In this document: in pieces, positions 51,283 through 60,371 of the stretch
How positions within the stretch are numbered: the stretch's first letter is position 1
Layout of the letters: every line of letters starts with the position of its first letter
Assembly: GCA_026707325.1 (NCBI GenBank)
Contig: JAPOXA010000110.1
Span: forward strand, 57,923-121,922
Length of the DNA stretch: 64,000 nt
Source: Acidobacteriota bacterium
Lineage (GTDB): Bacteria; Acidobacteriota; Thermoanaerobaculia; Multivoradales; Multivoraceae
Direction: 5' to 3'
Translations under genes and position numbers: made by a program
The notes under the pieces: generated by a model
The model's database searches: none
Seen by the model: only the letters and a program-made list of their open reading frames with translations
What the model was told of the DNA's origin: nothing

Positions 51283-52872
51283 ATGACGTCTCCCGTCCTG
51301 CGAAGGGTCAGTCTTCTCGCCAGTGGCGCGCTCCTCGCCGCGGCCTGGTTCGCCTTTGCCCAGCCGGCGGCTGACCAGTCGTTTTCGAGTCCACGGAAGA
51401 CGATGCGTGTCTTCCTGGAGGCCTTCGCGACCGAGGACGGCCGCCCGGATCTGGAGACCGCGGCCGGCTGCCTCGATCTGGCGGATCTGCCGTTCCCGGT
51501 GCGGGCGCGGCAGGGAAGGAACCTGGCCAGTGAACTGAAGCACGTGATCGACCGGCTCGAGTTCGTGGACCTCGCGGCCATTCCCGGCGACGGCGACCTG
51601 GACAGGTGGGTGTTCAACGACGACCTGTCCGCACCGGTCGTGCTGGCGCCGGACGAGAACGGAAACTGGCTGTTCACGCGCGAGACGGTGGCGTCCATCC
51701 CGACTCTGTACCAGGAACTGCGGGACCGGTCGGTAGTCGAAGGGGTCGAGGAAGCACCGGTAACAGCGGCGACCTGGCTCCGGGATCGTGTTCCGTCCTA
51801 TCTGCGGACCGGAGGCTTCGTCCTCCACCCCTGGCAGTGGCTGGCGCTGCCGATCCTCGTTCTGCTCGGCCTGCTGATCGACCGGATCGTCGTCTGGATC
51901 GCGTACGGATTGTTCGCCGGACCGCTGAACAGGCGCTACGCATCCCTCGACCTCAGGGGTGCGCGTCGCGTCCTGCGCCCGACCGGACTGCTGGTCATGG
52001 CCGGAGTGTGGTGGCTGGGACTTCAGTGGCTGGGCTTGCCGCCCCGGGTCCATGCCTGGCTCGACGTGATCGTTCTCGTGCTGTTCCTGCTGGCGCTCGG
52101 CCGTGTGGCCTTCGCCCAGATCGACCTGCTCGGAACGGCGCTGCGAGCGCGGGCCGCCCGGGCCGAGAACCGGTTCCAGGACCAGTTGGTCCCGTTCGTC
52201 ACGAAGACGCTGAAGGTGGCGGTCGCCGTCTTCGGCATCGTCTTCCTGCTCGCCCAGCAGGGCCGGGACGTGACGGCACTGCTCGCCGGCCTGGGACTGA
52301 GTGGTCTGGCGGTGGCCCTGGCGGCGCAGGATCTCCTCAAGAACCTGTTCGGTTCGGTCACCGTCCTGCTCGACCGCCCGTTTCGCATCGGCGACTGGGT
52401 CAAGGTCGGCGACGTCGAAGGCGTGGTCGAGGAGATCGGCTTTCGCAGCACCCGCGTCCGGACGTTCTACGCTTCCCTGATCACCCTCCCCAACGCCAGG
52501 TTGATCGACGCCTCGGTCGACAACTACGGTGCCCGGGCGTTCCGTCGCTGGAGCACCCGCATCAGCATCACGTACGACACGCCGCCGGAGTCCGTCGACG
52601 CCTTCTGCGAGGGGCTTCGGCAGATCGTCCGCGCCAACGAGTCGATGCGGCAGGACGCCTTCGAGATTCACCTGAACGAGTTCGGCACCGATGGCCTGGA
52701 GATCATGCTCTACGTCTTCTTCCTGGCCCCGGACTGGAGTACGGAGTTGCGGCTCCGCCACGACCTTGCTCTGGACATCCTGAGACTCGCCGACCGGCTC
52801 GGAGTGCGCATCGCCTTCCCCACGCGGACGATTCAGCTGGAGGCCCCGGCGGACGACGATCCGTCCGACTGA
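51283..52872 (+). CDS. Mechanosensitive ion channel of the MscS family
   Basis: From ATG 51283 the 529-aa product has a signal/first membrane segment (LLASGALLAAAWFAFAQ), a periplasmic domain of about 150 residues and four or five membrane helices. The MscS pore and cytoplasmic region follows: TALLAGLGLSGLAVALAAQDLLKNLFGSVTVLLDRPFRIGDWVKVGDVEGVVEEIGFRSTRVRTF, then LPNARLIDASVDNYG. It is longer than E. coli MscS (286 aa), like MscS relatives with a sensor-type N-terminus. The 3' end overlaps the histidine kinase gene by 40 nt on the other strand. Confidence 0.92.
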   Translation: MTSPVLRRVSLLASGALLAAAWFAFAQPAADQSFSSPRKTMRVFLEAFATEDGRPDLETAAGCLDLADLPFPVRARQGRNLASELKHVIDRLEFVDLAAIPGDGDLDRWVFNDDLSAPVVLAPDENGNWLFTRETVASIPTLYQELRDRSVVEGVEEAPVTAATWLRDRVPSYLRTGGFVLHPWQWLALPILVLLGLLIDRIVVWIAYGLFAGPLNRRYASLDLRGARRVLRPTGLLVMAGVWWLGLQWLGLPPRVHAWLDVIVLVLFLLALGRVAFAQIDLLGTALRARAARAENRFQDQLVPFVTKTLKVAVAVFGIVFLLAQQGRDVTALLAGLGLSGLAVALAAQDLLKNLFGSVTVLLDRPFRIGDWVKVGDVEGVVEEIGFRSTRVRTFYASLITLPNARLIDASVDNYGARAFRRWSTRISITYDTPPESVDAFCEGLRQIVRANESMRQDAFEIHLNEFGTDGLEIMLYVFFLAPDWSTELRLRHDLALDILRLADRLGVRIAFPTRTIQLEAPADDDPSD

Positions 52873-55800
52873 CCGCCCGGAAGGACGATGCGAACCGCGA
52901 GTCCACCGCCCGGCCTGGCGACGGCGGTGATCGACCCGCCGTGCTCCTCGACGATGCGCCGGGCGATCGGAAGCCCCAGGCCGGTACCTCCGCTGGAGGT
53001 CGAGAAGTAGGGCTCGAAGATCCGTTCCAGGTCGCCGTCCGACACGCCGGGCCCCCGATCCGAGACGGTCAGGGCGACTGTGCCGTCCGGACCACAGGGC
53101 TCGACTCTCACGAGCACTTCTCCATCCCTGCTGCTGGCCCGAAGGGCATTCTCGATCAGGTTGCGCAGCGCCCTCTGCACCAGACGCCGATCGAACGCGA
53201 GTACGGCAACCGCGGCTCCGGGCTCCGACTCGAAGCGGACCGCCACCGCCCCATGCGCCGTGCTTCCGTAGCCGTCGACGACCTCCCGCACCGTTTCCGC
53301 CAGATCGTCCGGGGCCGGCCGGGCGAGCGGAATCCTGCTGTAGGTCGAGAACTCGCCCGCGGTCTGCGCAAGCTCTTCGACCTGCGCCAGGATGTTCCCG
53401 GTACAGCGATCGAAGACCTCCTCCAGGCGGTCCGGCGCATCCCGCCACACCTGTCGCAGGTGTTCGGTCGAGAGCCGGATCGGCGTCAGCGGGTTCTTCA
53501 CTTCGTGCGCGATCAACCGCGCCATCTCCGCCCAGGCCTCGAGTCGCTGGGCGCGGACCAGTTCGGCTCGCGTCGATGCGATGCGAGCCGCCATGCCGTC
53601 GATCGCCTCAGCAAGCGTCCTGAGCTCCGTTTCCCGCGGTGCGAAGCCCAGCGAGGCGGCACCGCCGGCAATGCGGTCGGCGCCGTCCATCATTCGCACC
53701 AGCGGACGCGTGAATCCCCGCGCGAGCCGCGCGCCGACGGTGACCAACAACAACACGAGGGCGGTCGTGACGACCAGGGCCTGCCGCCTGAGAGCGGCCA
53801 GTTCACCTGTGGCCGCCTCCTGTTGCGCCAACAGCGGCACGGATACGAACAGACCCGATTCTCCCGGGCGCACTTCTCCCAGCGACACGGGCGTGTACAA
53901 CTCCAGGTACGACGTGCCCTGCCGCGTGGTCTGCACCCGAGCTGCCGTCGGATGGCCAAGCAGCGCCAACCTGCTGTAGACGTTTCCCGGAATCCGTTCC
54001 GGCATGAGGCCGGCGGTGAAGAGGTCCGGCTTGCTGGACGCGTAGACACTGCCGCGCCAGTACAGGTTCACTTCGTGGCCCACGACTTCAGCCAGCCAGG
54101 ACAGGAGCTCATCGTCCAACTGGGCGTCGATCGAGAAGCCGGCCTCCAGACCGAGGAGAAAGTCCGTCAGGACGTACTCGAGCGACACGAGAGCGGTACG
54201 GCCCGCCGCCTCCTGCTCCGCCTGAACTCGCGCGGCCAGGTTCCGGACGAGCAGTCCGTTGAGCAGCGTCAACGGTACGATGGCGATCAGGGCCAGCACC
54301 GCGGTGAGCCGAACCGAGTAGCGGCGGATATCCGGTAGCAGGCGTCTCCGCAGCTTCGCCGTGGGCAGGCTGATCAGAAGTACGGCCAAGGCCACGACCG
54401 AGACCGCCAGCACCAGCCGCGTTGCCACCGTGGCGATCCGCCAAAGGCGCTCCGCCACTGCCTCCTCCGGAAGCAGCGCGACGATCCAGAGGCCCGGAAC
54501 GTCCGTGGGGCTGAACCAGGCCAGGGCCGGTCCCGCAGGTGTCTCGACGTTCAGGATCCGGCGCGGATCCACGGCCTCGGAGGGCGGCGGCAGGAGCCAG
54601 TCTTCCTGCCACCGGGAGACCAGAGGACGGCCCGCGCCGTCGACGTAAGCGATTTCCGCGTTCGCCGACGGAGCCGGGCCGCTCGGACTTCGGTCCGGGC
54701 CGCCGCGGAGGAGACGCACCTGAAGTTCGGCGCCTGCTCCCGACGTGACGCGGCTCCAGACGTCGGCTTTCGGCAACGCCGCCGTCCAGAAGCGAACCGT
54801 AACCCGGTCCTGCCCCGCGGAGCCCACCGACAACTCGTCCGAGGCGCTTCGCTGCCGCTGCCAGATCGGCAGATCCCCTGATGGCCAGCGCGCGCTGGCG
54901 GCGTCGAGAGTCCCCGTCTCCGGATCGACCGGCAGACCGTAGGAAAAGGTCGAAACGCCGCTCTCCCGGATCACGGCGAGCGCGGAGACCATTCCGGACG
55001 CCGCCAGGGGTGACCGGCTCCAGAGTTCCAGGGCCAGATCCTGGTGATCGTCGACTTCGCGTGGATCCCCCAGGGCCAGCATCCGCAGGTCGGTCGCCGC
55101 CAGGAAGGCGCTCGTTCTCTGCGCCAGTGCCGCGACTTCCCCTGGCTGCGGGGCATCGAGACCCTCCTGAACGCTCTCGGTGAGCAGTGCGCGCAGTGCC
55201 GGGCGGTGGGTAGCGTCAGCGAGCACGCCGACCCCCCCAGCCGCCGCGGCCGCGGTCATCAGAACATGCAGCCAGTCCCGGCCCTCCGACCAGCCGAGCG
55301 TCCAGAACGACGCTGCCGCAAGGATCAGCCAGGCCGCCAGCAACACCGCCCAGTCACCGATCGGACCTCCGAAGGAACTTCCCGGATCCGGTGGCGCTCC
55401 GGTGGCTTCGGCCACCCATATCCGCCACCGGAAGAGACCGTAGCCCGTTGCCGCCACGATTCCGGTCAAGCCGAGAGTCGCGGCCGCGGATCGAGGCTTC
55501 GCGGGCGCCCGGGCGCTCCAGCGCCGGAACAGCCAGACCATCGACAGGCCGACTCCGAGAGCGAAGGCGACCACGGCGAACGAGGTTCCGACGGACGAAG
55601 ACTGCCCGGCCGCGGGCTCGAATCGGAGCCGGAGCCACGGTCCGGGAACGCCATCGGGCGGGCCCAGCTCGCGAATGCCGAGTGCCTCGAGAGCGGGCGT
55701 CAGGGGTTCCGCCGAATGATCCCGAACCGACCACCTGACGTCGTGGCGCCTGAGTCCGAAGGGCGTAGGAAACGGTAGCGAGTCGGTCGGGTAGCTGTTG

Positions 55801-56297
55801 CCGACGATCAACCGCCAGCCGCCCTCCCCCGTGCTCATGTCGACGGCTGCATGGAGCGAGACCGCCGTGAAGCCGGCGGTCTGGCTGACGCCTCCAGGTA
55901 GCAGACGATCCAGGGGCAGATCGTGCCGAAGGCCAGGACCGCCCCAGGCTTGCGCCAGATCGTCGGGATCGACCAGAACCAGGGTGCGTCCTCCCGTGCG
56001 GCTGGCCCGGTCCAACTCCTCGAACACGCTCTGTCTGGCCTCCACCGAGCCGAGGGGCAGATCGACAGTGCCGCGGACTCTCTCGGCCGCGCGTTCGGCA
56101 TCCGCCAGCAGATCGAGCAGCAGGTCCCGGTAGGCGGATTCCATGGCGGCCGTCTGGGCGCGCGTCGGCAGCGGGGCCCCGTCGCTGCTCCGTGGCCAGC
56201 GATCGACCGCGAACAGGACGGCGGCCAGAGCGAACAGCCCGAAGATGATGCGAAGCTCGGCCGTACCCCCGCCGCGGCGGCCCACCGAGGCAGTCAC
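52833..56297 (-). CDS. Very large NtrY-like sensor histidine kinase
   Basis: This 1154-aa protein has several membrane segments near residues 15-32, 235-255, 270-290, 310-345 and 620-645. Large extracytoplasmic parts lie between them. A HAMP domain follows (GFTRPLVRMMDGADRIAGG). The kinase core has H-box LIAHEVKNPLTPIRLSTEHL (His near 928), N-box LVQRALRNLIENALRAS, and G-boxes DRGPGVSDGDLERIFEPYF and GGTGLGLPIARRIVEEHGG. KNPLTPIRLS is typical of NtrY. No response regulator is adjacent. The start overlaps the cmk stop as ATGA. Confidence 0.93.
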   Translation of the reverse strand: MTASVGRRGGGTAELRIIFGLFALAAVLFAVDRWPRSSDGAPLPTRAQTAAMESAYRDLLLDLLADAERAAERVRGTVDLPLGSVEARQSVFEELDRASRTGGRTLVLVDPDDLAQAWGGPGLRHDLPLDRLLPGGVSQTAGFTAVSLHAAVDMSTGEGGWRLIVGNSYPTDSLPFPTPFGLRRHDVRWSVRDHSAEPLTPALEALGIRELGPPDGVPGPWLRLRFEPAAGQSSSVGTSFAVVAFALGVGLSMVWLFRRWSARAPAKPRSAAATLGLTGIVAATGYGLFRWRIWVAEATGAPPDPGSSFGGPIGDWAVLLAAWLILAAASFWTLGWSEGRDWLHVLMTAAAAAGGVGVLADATHRPALRALLTESVQEGLDAPQPGEVAALAQRTSAFLAATDLRMLALGDPREVDDHQDLALELWSRSPLAASGMVSALAVIRESGVSTFSYGLPVDPETGTLDAASARWPSGDLPIWQRQRSASDELSVGSAGQDRVTVRFWTAALPKADVWSRVTSGAGAELQVRLLRGGPDRSPSGPAPSANAEIAYVDGAGRPLVSRWQEDWLLPPPSEAVDPRRILNVETPAGPALAWFSPTDVPGLWIVALLPEEAVAERLWRIATVATRLVLAVSVVALAVLLISLPTAKLRRRLLPDIRRYSVRLTAVLALIAIVPLTLLNGLLVRNLAARVQAEQEAAGRTALVSLEYVLTDFLLGLEAGFSIDAQLDDELLSWLAEVVGHEVNLYWRGSVYASSKPDLFTAGLMPERIPGNVYSRLALLGHPTAARVQTTRQGTSYLELYTPVSLGEVRPGESGLFVSVPLLAQQEAATGELAALRRQALVVTTALVLLLVTVGARLARGFTRPLVRMMDGADRIAGGAASLGFAPRETELRTLAEAIDGMAARIASTRAELVRAQRLEAWAEMARLIAHEVKNPLTPIRLSTEHLRQVWRDAPDRLEEVFDRCTGNILAQVEELAQTAGEFSTYSRIPLARPAPDDLAETVREVVDGYGSTAHGAVAVRFESEPGAAVAVLAFDRRLVQRALRNLIENALRASSRDGEVLVRVEPCGPDGTVALTVSDRGPGVSDGDLERIFEPYFSTSSGGTGLGLPIARRIVEEHGGSITAVARPGGGLAVRIVLPGGQSDGSSSAGASS

Positions 56298-56962
56298 GAT
56301 TCGGTCGCTGCCGCCCGGACGGACCGGAGAATCCGGGCCGCGACCTGCCCGGCGTCGCCGGCCGAGGTGTCGATCAACTCGTAGGTTTCGTCGCGCCTCA
56401 AGGGCGAAGCGCTACGGCGGGTGTCGCGTTCGTCCCGGGCGCGCATCTCCCTCAACAGCCGGCCCCGGTCGCCGCACCCGCGGCCGGCAAGCTGGCGCAA
56501 CCGGCGCTCGGCCCGGATCTCGAGCGGAGCCTCCAGATAGAACTTGTGCGGGGTATCGGGAAAGACGACCGTGCCGATGTCCCTCCCCTCCACCACCGCG
56601 CCCTCCCTGGCGGCGAACTCGCGCTGCTTCGCAACGAGCCAGGAACGAACCGCCGGATGGACGGCAACCCGCGAGGTCGCCGCGTCGACCCGCGGGCTTC
56701 GGAGCCGGGCGCCCGGCGCTGTGCCGTCCACGACCACTTCGGCTTCGTCGTTCCGCGGGCGCAACTCGAAGTGGAGCCCCGCGATCAACCGGCCCATCGC
56801 CAGCCCGTCAGCCGGATCGAGACCTTCCTTCAGGGCCTTCCACGCGACGGCCCGGTACATGGAGCCGGTATCGAGGTAGGGCACGCCGAGTTGCGCCGCC
56901 ACCTGCCGCGCCACGGTGCTCTTGCCGACGCCGGCCGGGCCGTCGATCGCCACGACGGTCAT
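56294..56962 (-). CDS. cmk: Cytidylate kinase
   Basis: Cmk converts CMP and dCMP to the diphosphates. The 222-aa product starts at ATG 56962, overlapping the rluB stop as ATGA. P-loop VAIDGPAGVGKSTVARQVAAQLG is followed by YLDTGSMYRAVAWKAL, VVEGRDIGTVVFPDTPHKFYLEAP and LLREMRARDERDTRRSASPLRR. All are family motifs. rluB-cmk pairing is seen in other bacteria. Confidence 0.96.
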   Translation of the reverse strand: MTVVAIDGPAGVGKSTVARQVAAQLGVPYLDTGSMYRAVAWKALKEGLDPADGLAMGRLIAGLHFELRPRNDEAEVVVDGTAPGARLRSPRVDAATSRVAVHPAVRSWLVAKQREFAAREGAVVEGRDIGTVVFPDTPHKFYLEAPLEIRAERRLRQLAGRGCGDRGRLLREMRARDERDTRRSASPLRRDETYELIDTSAGDAGQVAARILRSVRAAATES

Positions 56963-57774
56963 CGGCGCCGCGGTTTCCGGCGGCGCGGACGTGGCGAGCC
57001 TCTGCCGGACCTTGGTCCCGGGCCGCTGCGAAGAGCGGCGAGCTCGTCGCTCGAGAGCTCGCGCCAGGCCCCGGGCGGAAGCTCCGCATCCTCGAGGGAA
57101 CCGATCGCCACCCGGCGCAAACGCTGCACCGGGTGCCCGACGCGGAAGAACATCTCGCGGATCTGACGCGTCCTCCCCTCGACCAACTCGATCTTCCACC
57201 AGCTCGAGGCGCGGGCCGGGCGAGCGCCCCGCCGGGCCGGCGCCCGGGTCAGTCTCAGCGGTGCGGTCCGGCGACCCGCGATCACCATGCCGCCTCGAAG
57301 GCGGGCGATCGCCGAATCCCCCGGCAGTCCCCGAACCTTCGCGAGGTACCGCTTGGAGCAGCCGAACCGGGGGTGCGTCAGTCGGTAGGCCAGATCGCCG
57401 TCATCGGTTACCAGCAGCAGGCCCTCCGTTCCGTAGTCGAGCCGTCCGACGGGCTTCAGCCGTCGCCGCCACCTCTCGGGGATGAGATCCATCACCGTGG
57501 GCCGACCCTCGGGGTCCGAGCGGGTGGTCACGTAGCCGGCGGGCTTGTTCAGCAGGACGTATCGCGACGCGGCGTGCCGACGAATCGGCTCGCCGTCGAC
57601 CAGGACCGCGACCGGAGTCTCGCCTGCCTCGGCAACCCGGTCGCCGAGCACCGCCACGCGGCCGTCGATCGTGACCCGCCCTTCCCGGATGAGGTCTTCC
57701 GCTGCCCGGCGGGACGCGATACCCGCTCGCGAGAGAACCTTCTGGAGCCGTTCGCCCCGCCCCTGGTCAGCCAT
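56959..57774 (-). CDS. rluB: RsuA/RluB-family pseudouridine synthase
   Basis: The 271-aa product has an S4 domain (GERLQKVLSRAGIASRRAAEDLIREGRVTIDG), then LNKPAGYVTTRSDPEGRPTVMDLIP. The catalytic motif is PVGRLDYGTEGLLLVTDDGDLAYRLTHP, followed by EGRTRQIREMF. It ends in a basic tail (GPRSGRGSPRPRRRKPRRR). It should modify 23S rRNA near U2605, the RluB site, but RluE/RsuA targets cannot be excluded. The scpB-rluB-cmk order is conserved in many phyla and favours RluB. Confidence 0.92.
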   Translation of the reverse strand: MADQGRGERLQKVLSRAGIASRRAAEDLIREGRVTIDGRVAVLGDRVAEAGETPVAVLVDGEPIRRHAASRYVLLNKPAGYVTTRSDPEGRPTVMDLIPERWRRRLKPVGRLDYGTEGLLLVTDDGDLAYRLTHPRFGCSKRYLAKVRGLPGDSAIARLRGGMVIAGRRTAPLRLTRAPARRGARPARASSWWKIELVEGRTRQIREMFFRVGHPVQRLRRVAIGSLEDAELPPGAWRELSSDELAALRSGPGPRSGRGSPRPRRRKPRRR

Positions 57775-58384
57775 CCCCTGAGTCCACCGGCGCCAGGGCG
57801 AGGCCGGCCTGAGGGACCTCTTCCTCCGCCGCGGCCAGGAAGGTCTCCTCGAACTCCTCGAGCGGCGGCAGTTCCGACAGCGAGGGCAGGCCGAAGTGAA
57901 GCAGGAAGTCGCGCGTCGTGGCGTAGAGAAACGGACTGCCCACGACCTCCTTGCGGCCGGCGATACGGATCAGGCGCCGTTCGAGCAGCGTCTTGAGGAC
58001 GCCGGCGGAGTTCCGGCCCCGAAGGTCCTGGATCTCGGGGCTGGTCACCGGTTGACGGTAGGCAACGATCGCCAGGGTTTCCAGCGCGGCCATCGAGAGC
58101 TTGCTGCGTCCGGCGACGTCGAAGTACTTCCGCAGATAGGCATGGAGGTCCGGGCGCGTCACCAGCCGGTAGCCCCCGCCCGCCTGGTCGACGACGACTC
58201 CGCGGTCCGGCTGCGCGCCGGACTCGTCGGCGCGGTAGCGCGCGAGAACTGTCTGAAGAGCTTCGCGCGCCTGCTCCCGGGAGCTCTCGGGAAAGACCCC
58301 GAGCAGCTTCTCTTCGGGCTGCGGATCCGGGTTCGCAAACAGCAGCGCCTCGAACACCGCGGCCATCTCCGCCTGGTCGGTCAT
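57767..58384 (-). CDS. scpB: Segregation and condensation protein B
   Basis: ScpB is a winged-helix partner of the SMC-ScpA complex. The 205-aa product has MAAVFEALLFANPDPQPEEKLLGVF, LVTRPDLHAYLRKYF, LSMAALETLAIVAYRQPVTSPEIQDLRGRNSAGVLKTLLERRLIRIAGRKEVVGSPFLYATTRDFLLHFGL, the diagnostic ScpB region. It overlaps scpA by ATGA and rluB by 8 nt. smc is not in the window. Confidence 0.96.
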   Translation of the reverse strand: MTDQAEMAAVFEALLFANPDPQPEEKLLGVFPESSREQAREALQTVLARYRADESGAQPDRGVVVDQAGGGYRLVTRPDLHAYLRKYFDVAGRSKLSMAALETLAIVAYRQPVTSPEIQDLRGRNSAGVLKTLLERRLIRIAGRKEVVGSPFLYATTRDFLLHFGLPSLSELPPLEEFEETFLAAAEEEVPQAGLALAPVDSGDG

Positions 58385-59175
58385 CCGCTGAAGTCCTCAA
58401 GCAAGATCGGATCCAGCGGTCGCGTCGTCCGAAAGAGCAGTACCGAGCTGTCCCCGGCCGAGTGGAGCCGGACGAGATTCAGTCTCGCCATCTCGAGAAC
58501 CGCCAGGAAGCAGGCGATTGCCTCGGCCCGGCTCGACAGCGAGAAGAGGTCATCCTGGAGATCGAGCGACCGCCCACCGTCGAAGCACTGCAGAAGCCTC
58601 TCGATCTGGCCTCGAACGCTGAACGTCTCGCCCTGGTAGGTCAGCGGGCTCGGATGTTCCTCGTCGTAGCGCTTCAGCACGTTGCGCAGGACCTGAAGGA
58701 GGTCGAAAAGGGAGAGATCCCCCATGTCGAACTCCTCCCCGTCGTCCCCGGGCGCCGCGGCCGGCGTGGCGCTGCGCGTCCACAGCCCATGGCGGAGATC
58801 GTCGACTTCCGCGAGCGTTTGCGCCGCCTCCTTCAGCCGCTGGTACTCGAGGAGCCGTTCGATCAGCTCGCGCCGCGGGTCCTCGGGCGCTTCGCCAGCT
58901 TCCGGGTCGGGTTGGGGCAGCAGCACCCTGGCCTTGAGCTGAATCAGCAGAGCGGCCTCGTAGATGTACTCGGCGGCTATGTCCAGGTCGAGCTCGTCCA
59001 TCAGGGCCAGGTACTCGTGGAACTGGTCGCAGATCAGCGCGACCGGGATGTCCGTGATCTCGATCTCGCTGATGCGGACCAGGTGCAGCAGCAGGTCGAG
59101 AGGGCCCTCGAAAGCAGGGAGCCGAACCCTCCACGACGCCGGCAACAGGCCGCCGTGCCCATCCACGAGCTTCAT
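58381..59175 (-). CDS. scpA: Segregation and condensation protein A
   Basis: ScpA is the kleisin that bridges SMC heads. From ATG 59175 it is 264 aa. The N-terminal motif is LPAFEGPLDLLLHLVRISEIEITDIPVALICDQF, then DLDIAAEYIYEAALLIQLKARVLLPQ. A helical middle leads to the C-terminal winged helix (FLAVLEMARLNLVRLHSAGDSSVLLFRT). It overlaps the glycosyltransferase stop as ATGA and scpB by ATGA. The track start at 59316 lies inside the glycosyltransferase gene. Confidence 0.96.
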   Translation of the reverse strand: MKLVDGHGGLLPASWRVRLPAFEGPLDLLLHLVRISEIEITDIPVALICDQFHEYLALMDELDLDIAAEYIYEAALLIQLKARVLLPQPDPEAGEAPEDPRRELIERLLEYQRLKEAAQTLAEVDDLRHGLWTRSATPAAAPGDDGEEFDMGDLSLFDLLQVLRNVLKRYDEEHPSPLTYQGETFSVRGQIERLLQCFDGGRSLDLQDDLFSLSSRAEAIACFLAVLEMARLNLVRLHSAGDSSVLLFRTTRPLDPILLEDFSG

Positions 59176-60371
59176 CCGGGTGGATTCTCCCACACTGCCG
59201 GCACCGAAAGGCCCGCCGAGCGCAGAGCCTCGAACCAGTGCCGGGCCGCGTGGTGCGGGCGAAATCGCCGATCGAGGCGCTGCCGTCCCGCCTCGCCGCG
59301 GACTCGCGCCCCACAAGGATCGGATATCGCCTCGACCAGCGCAGCAGCGAGCGCGGCCGAGCGTTCAGGCGGCACGAGCCAGCCGGTCTCCCCATCGACC
59401 ACGACCTCGGGAATGCCGCTGACCGCCGACGCGATGACGGGGACGCCGTCGCTCATCGCTTCCAGGACGACGAGAGGCATGCCCTCGTAGGTCGAGGGCA
59501 CGACCAGCGCGGCCGCCCGCCGCCGCAACCGAGCCGTTTCCGATCGGGAGCAGCGTCCCGCCCAGCGAACGCCGCCGTCCAGTCCGAGCCGTTCGCACAG
59601 CCTGCCGAGGGCCGCCCGACGCTCGCCGTCACCCGCCACGACCAGGTGCAGGCGATGGCCGCGATCGCGCGCCTGCGCCGTCGCCTGCAACAGGATTTCC
59701 ATTCCCTTCCGTATGCGCAGCCGGCCCACCGCCAGAACGTATGGCTCGGCGCCAGCCGGTTCGTCCCGGCCGGAGGCGCGCAGGGGTTCGCCGGCGCGGA
59801 CGTCCAACGGGGCGCCGGTGACGTTCGGCACCAACCGCACATCCTCCACGCCGTAGTCGTGCTCGATCTCCCGCGCGGTCGCCCGGCTCGGGGCAAGCCG
59901 CACGTCCGACCGCCTGGCGGTCAGCCGGCCGAGCGCGATGTGCAGGGGCGTGCGGAGGGCGCGGAACAGCCGCTCGCTCCGAACCGGTCGGGCGACCACC
60001 CTGGCGTCGCGGTCATGATCGACGAGTGGGCGGACCGCCCGGCGTTCCCGCACGTAACTCACCTGCTGGAGCGCCACCAGCAGGGGCCTCTCCGCGCGGT
60101 CGAGCCGCGCGAGATCGCGGATCACCAGGCCGCCGTCGCTCTCATGCACCTGCACGACGTCCGGCTTCCACTCCCGGACCACGCGCCGGACGGCCCTTCG
60201 CGCCCGCCAGGGAAACGCGGACTTGGAGACGTTCGGTCCACAACGGTCGCGACCCAGGACGTCGACTTCGCAACCGGCCTCCCTCAGCCCCCAGGCGAGC
60301 TGCAATACCTGTTCCCCGGCGCCGGACAGGTCCCTCGGCGGAAGCACGTTGGCGACCAGCAGCACCTTCAT
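59172..60371 (-). CDS. Glycosyltransferase family 4 protein
   Basis: The 399-aa product (ATG 60371, overlapping the recG stop as ATGA) begins MKVLLVANVLPPRDLSGAGEQVLQLAWGLREAGCEVDVLG, a GT4 opening with a glycine-rich acceptor loop. The C-terminal Rossmann domain has VLAVGRLRIRKGMEILLQA, LHLVVAGDGERRAAL and the nucleotide-sugar motif VVPSTYEGMPLVVLEAMSDGVPVIASAVSGIPEVVVDGETGWLV. It probably adds a sugar to a surface polysaccharide. Its place between recG and scpA, with no other sugar genes, gives no clue to the substrate. Confidence 0.9.
   Translation of the reverse strand: MKVLLVANVLPPRDLSGAGEQVLQLAWGLREAGCEVDVLGRDRCGPNVSKSAFPWRARRAVRRVVREWKPDVVQVHESDGGLVIRDLARLDRAERPLLVALQQVSYVRERRAVRPLVDHDRDARVVARPVRSERLFRALRTPLHIALGRLTARRSDVRLAPSRATAREIEHDYGVEDVRLVPNVTGAPLDVRAGEPLRASGRDEPAGAEPYVLAVGRLRIRKGMEILLQATAQARDRGHRLHLVVAGDGERRAALGRLCERLGLDGGVRWAGRCSRSETARLRRRAAALVVPSTYEGMPLVVLEAMSDGVPVIASAVSGIPEVVVDGETGWLVPPERSAALAAALVEAISDPCGARVRGEAGRQRLDRRFRPHHAARHWFEALRSAGLSVPAVWENPPG

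Noticed and set aside
51606-54338. 910-aa plus-strand ORF across mscS and the histidine kinase
   Set aside because: Overlaps two well-supported genes in another frame and shows no domain.
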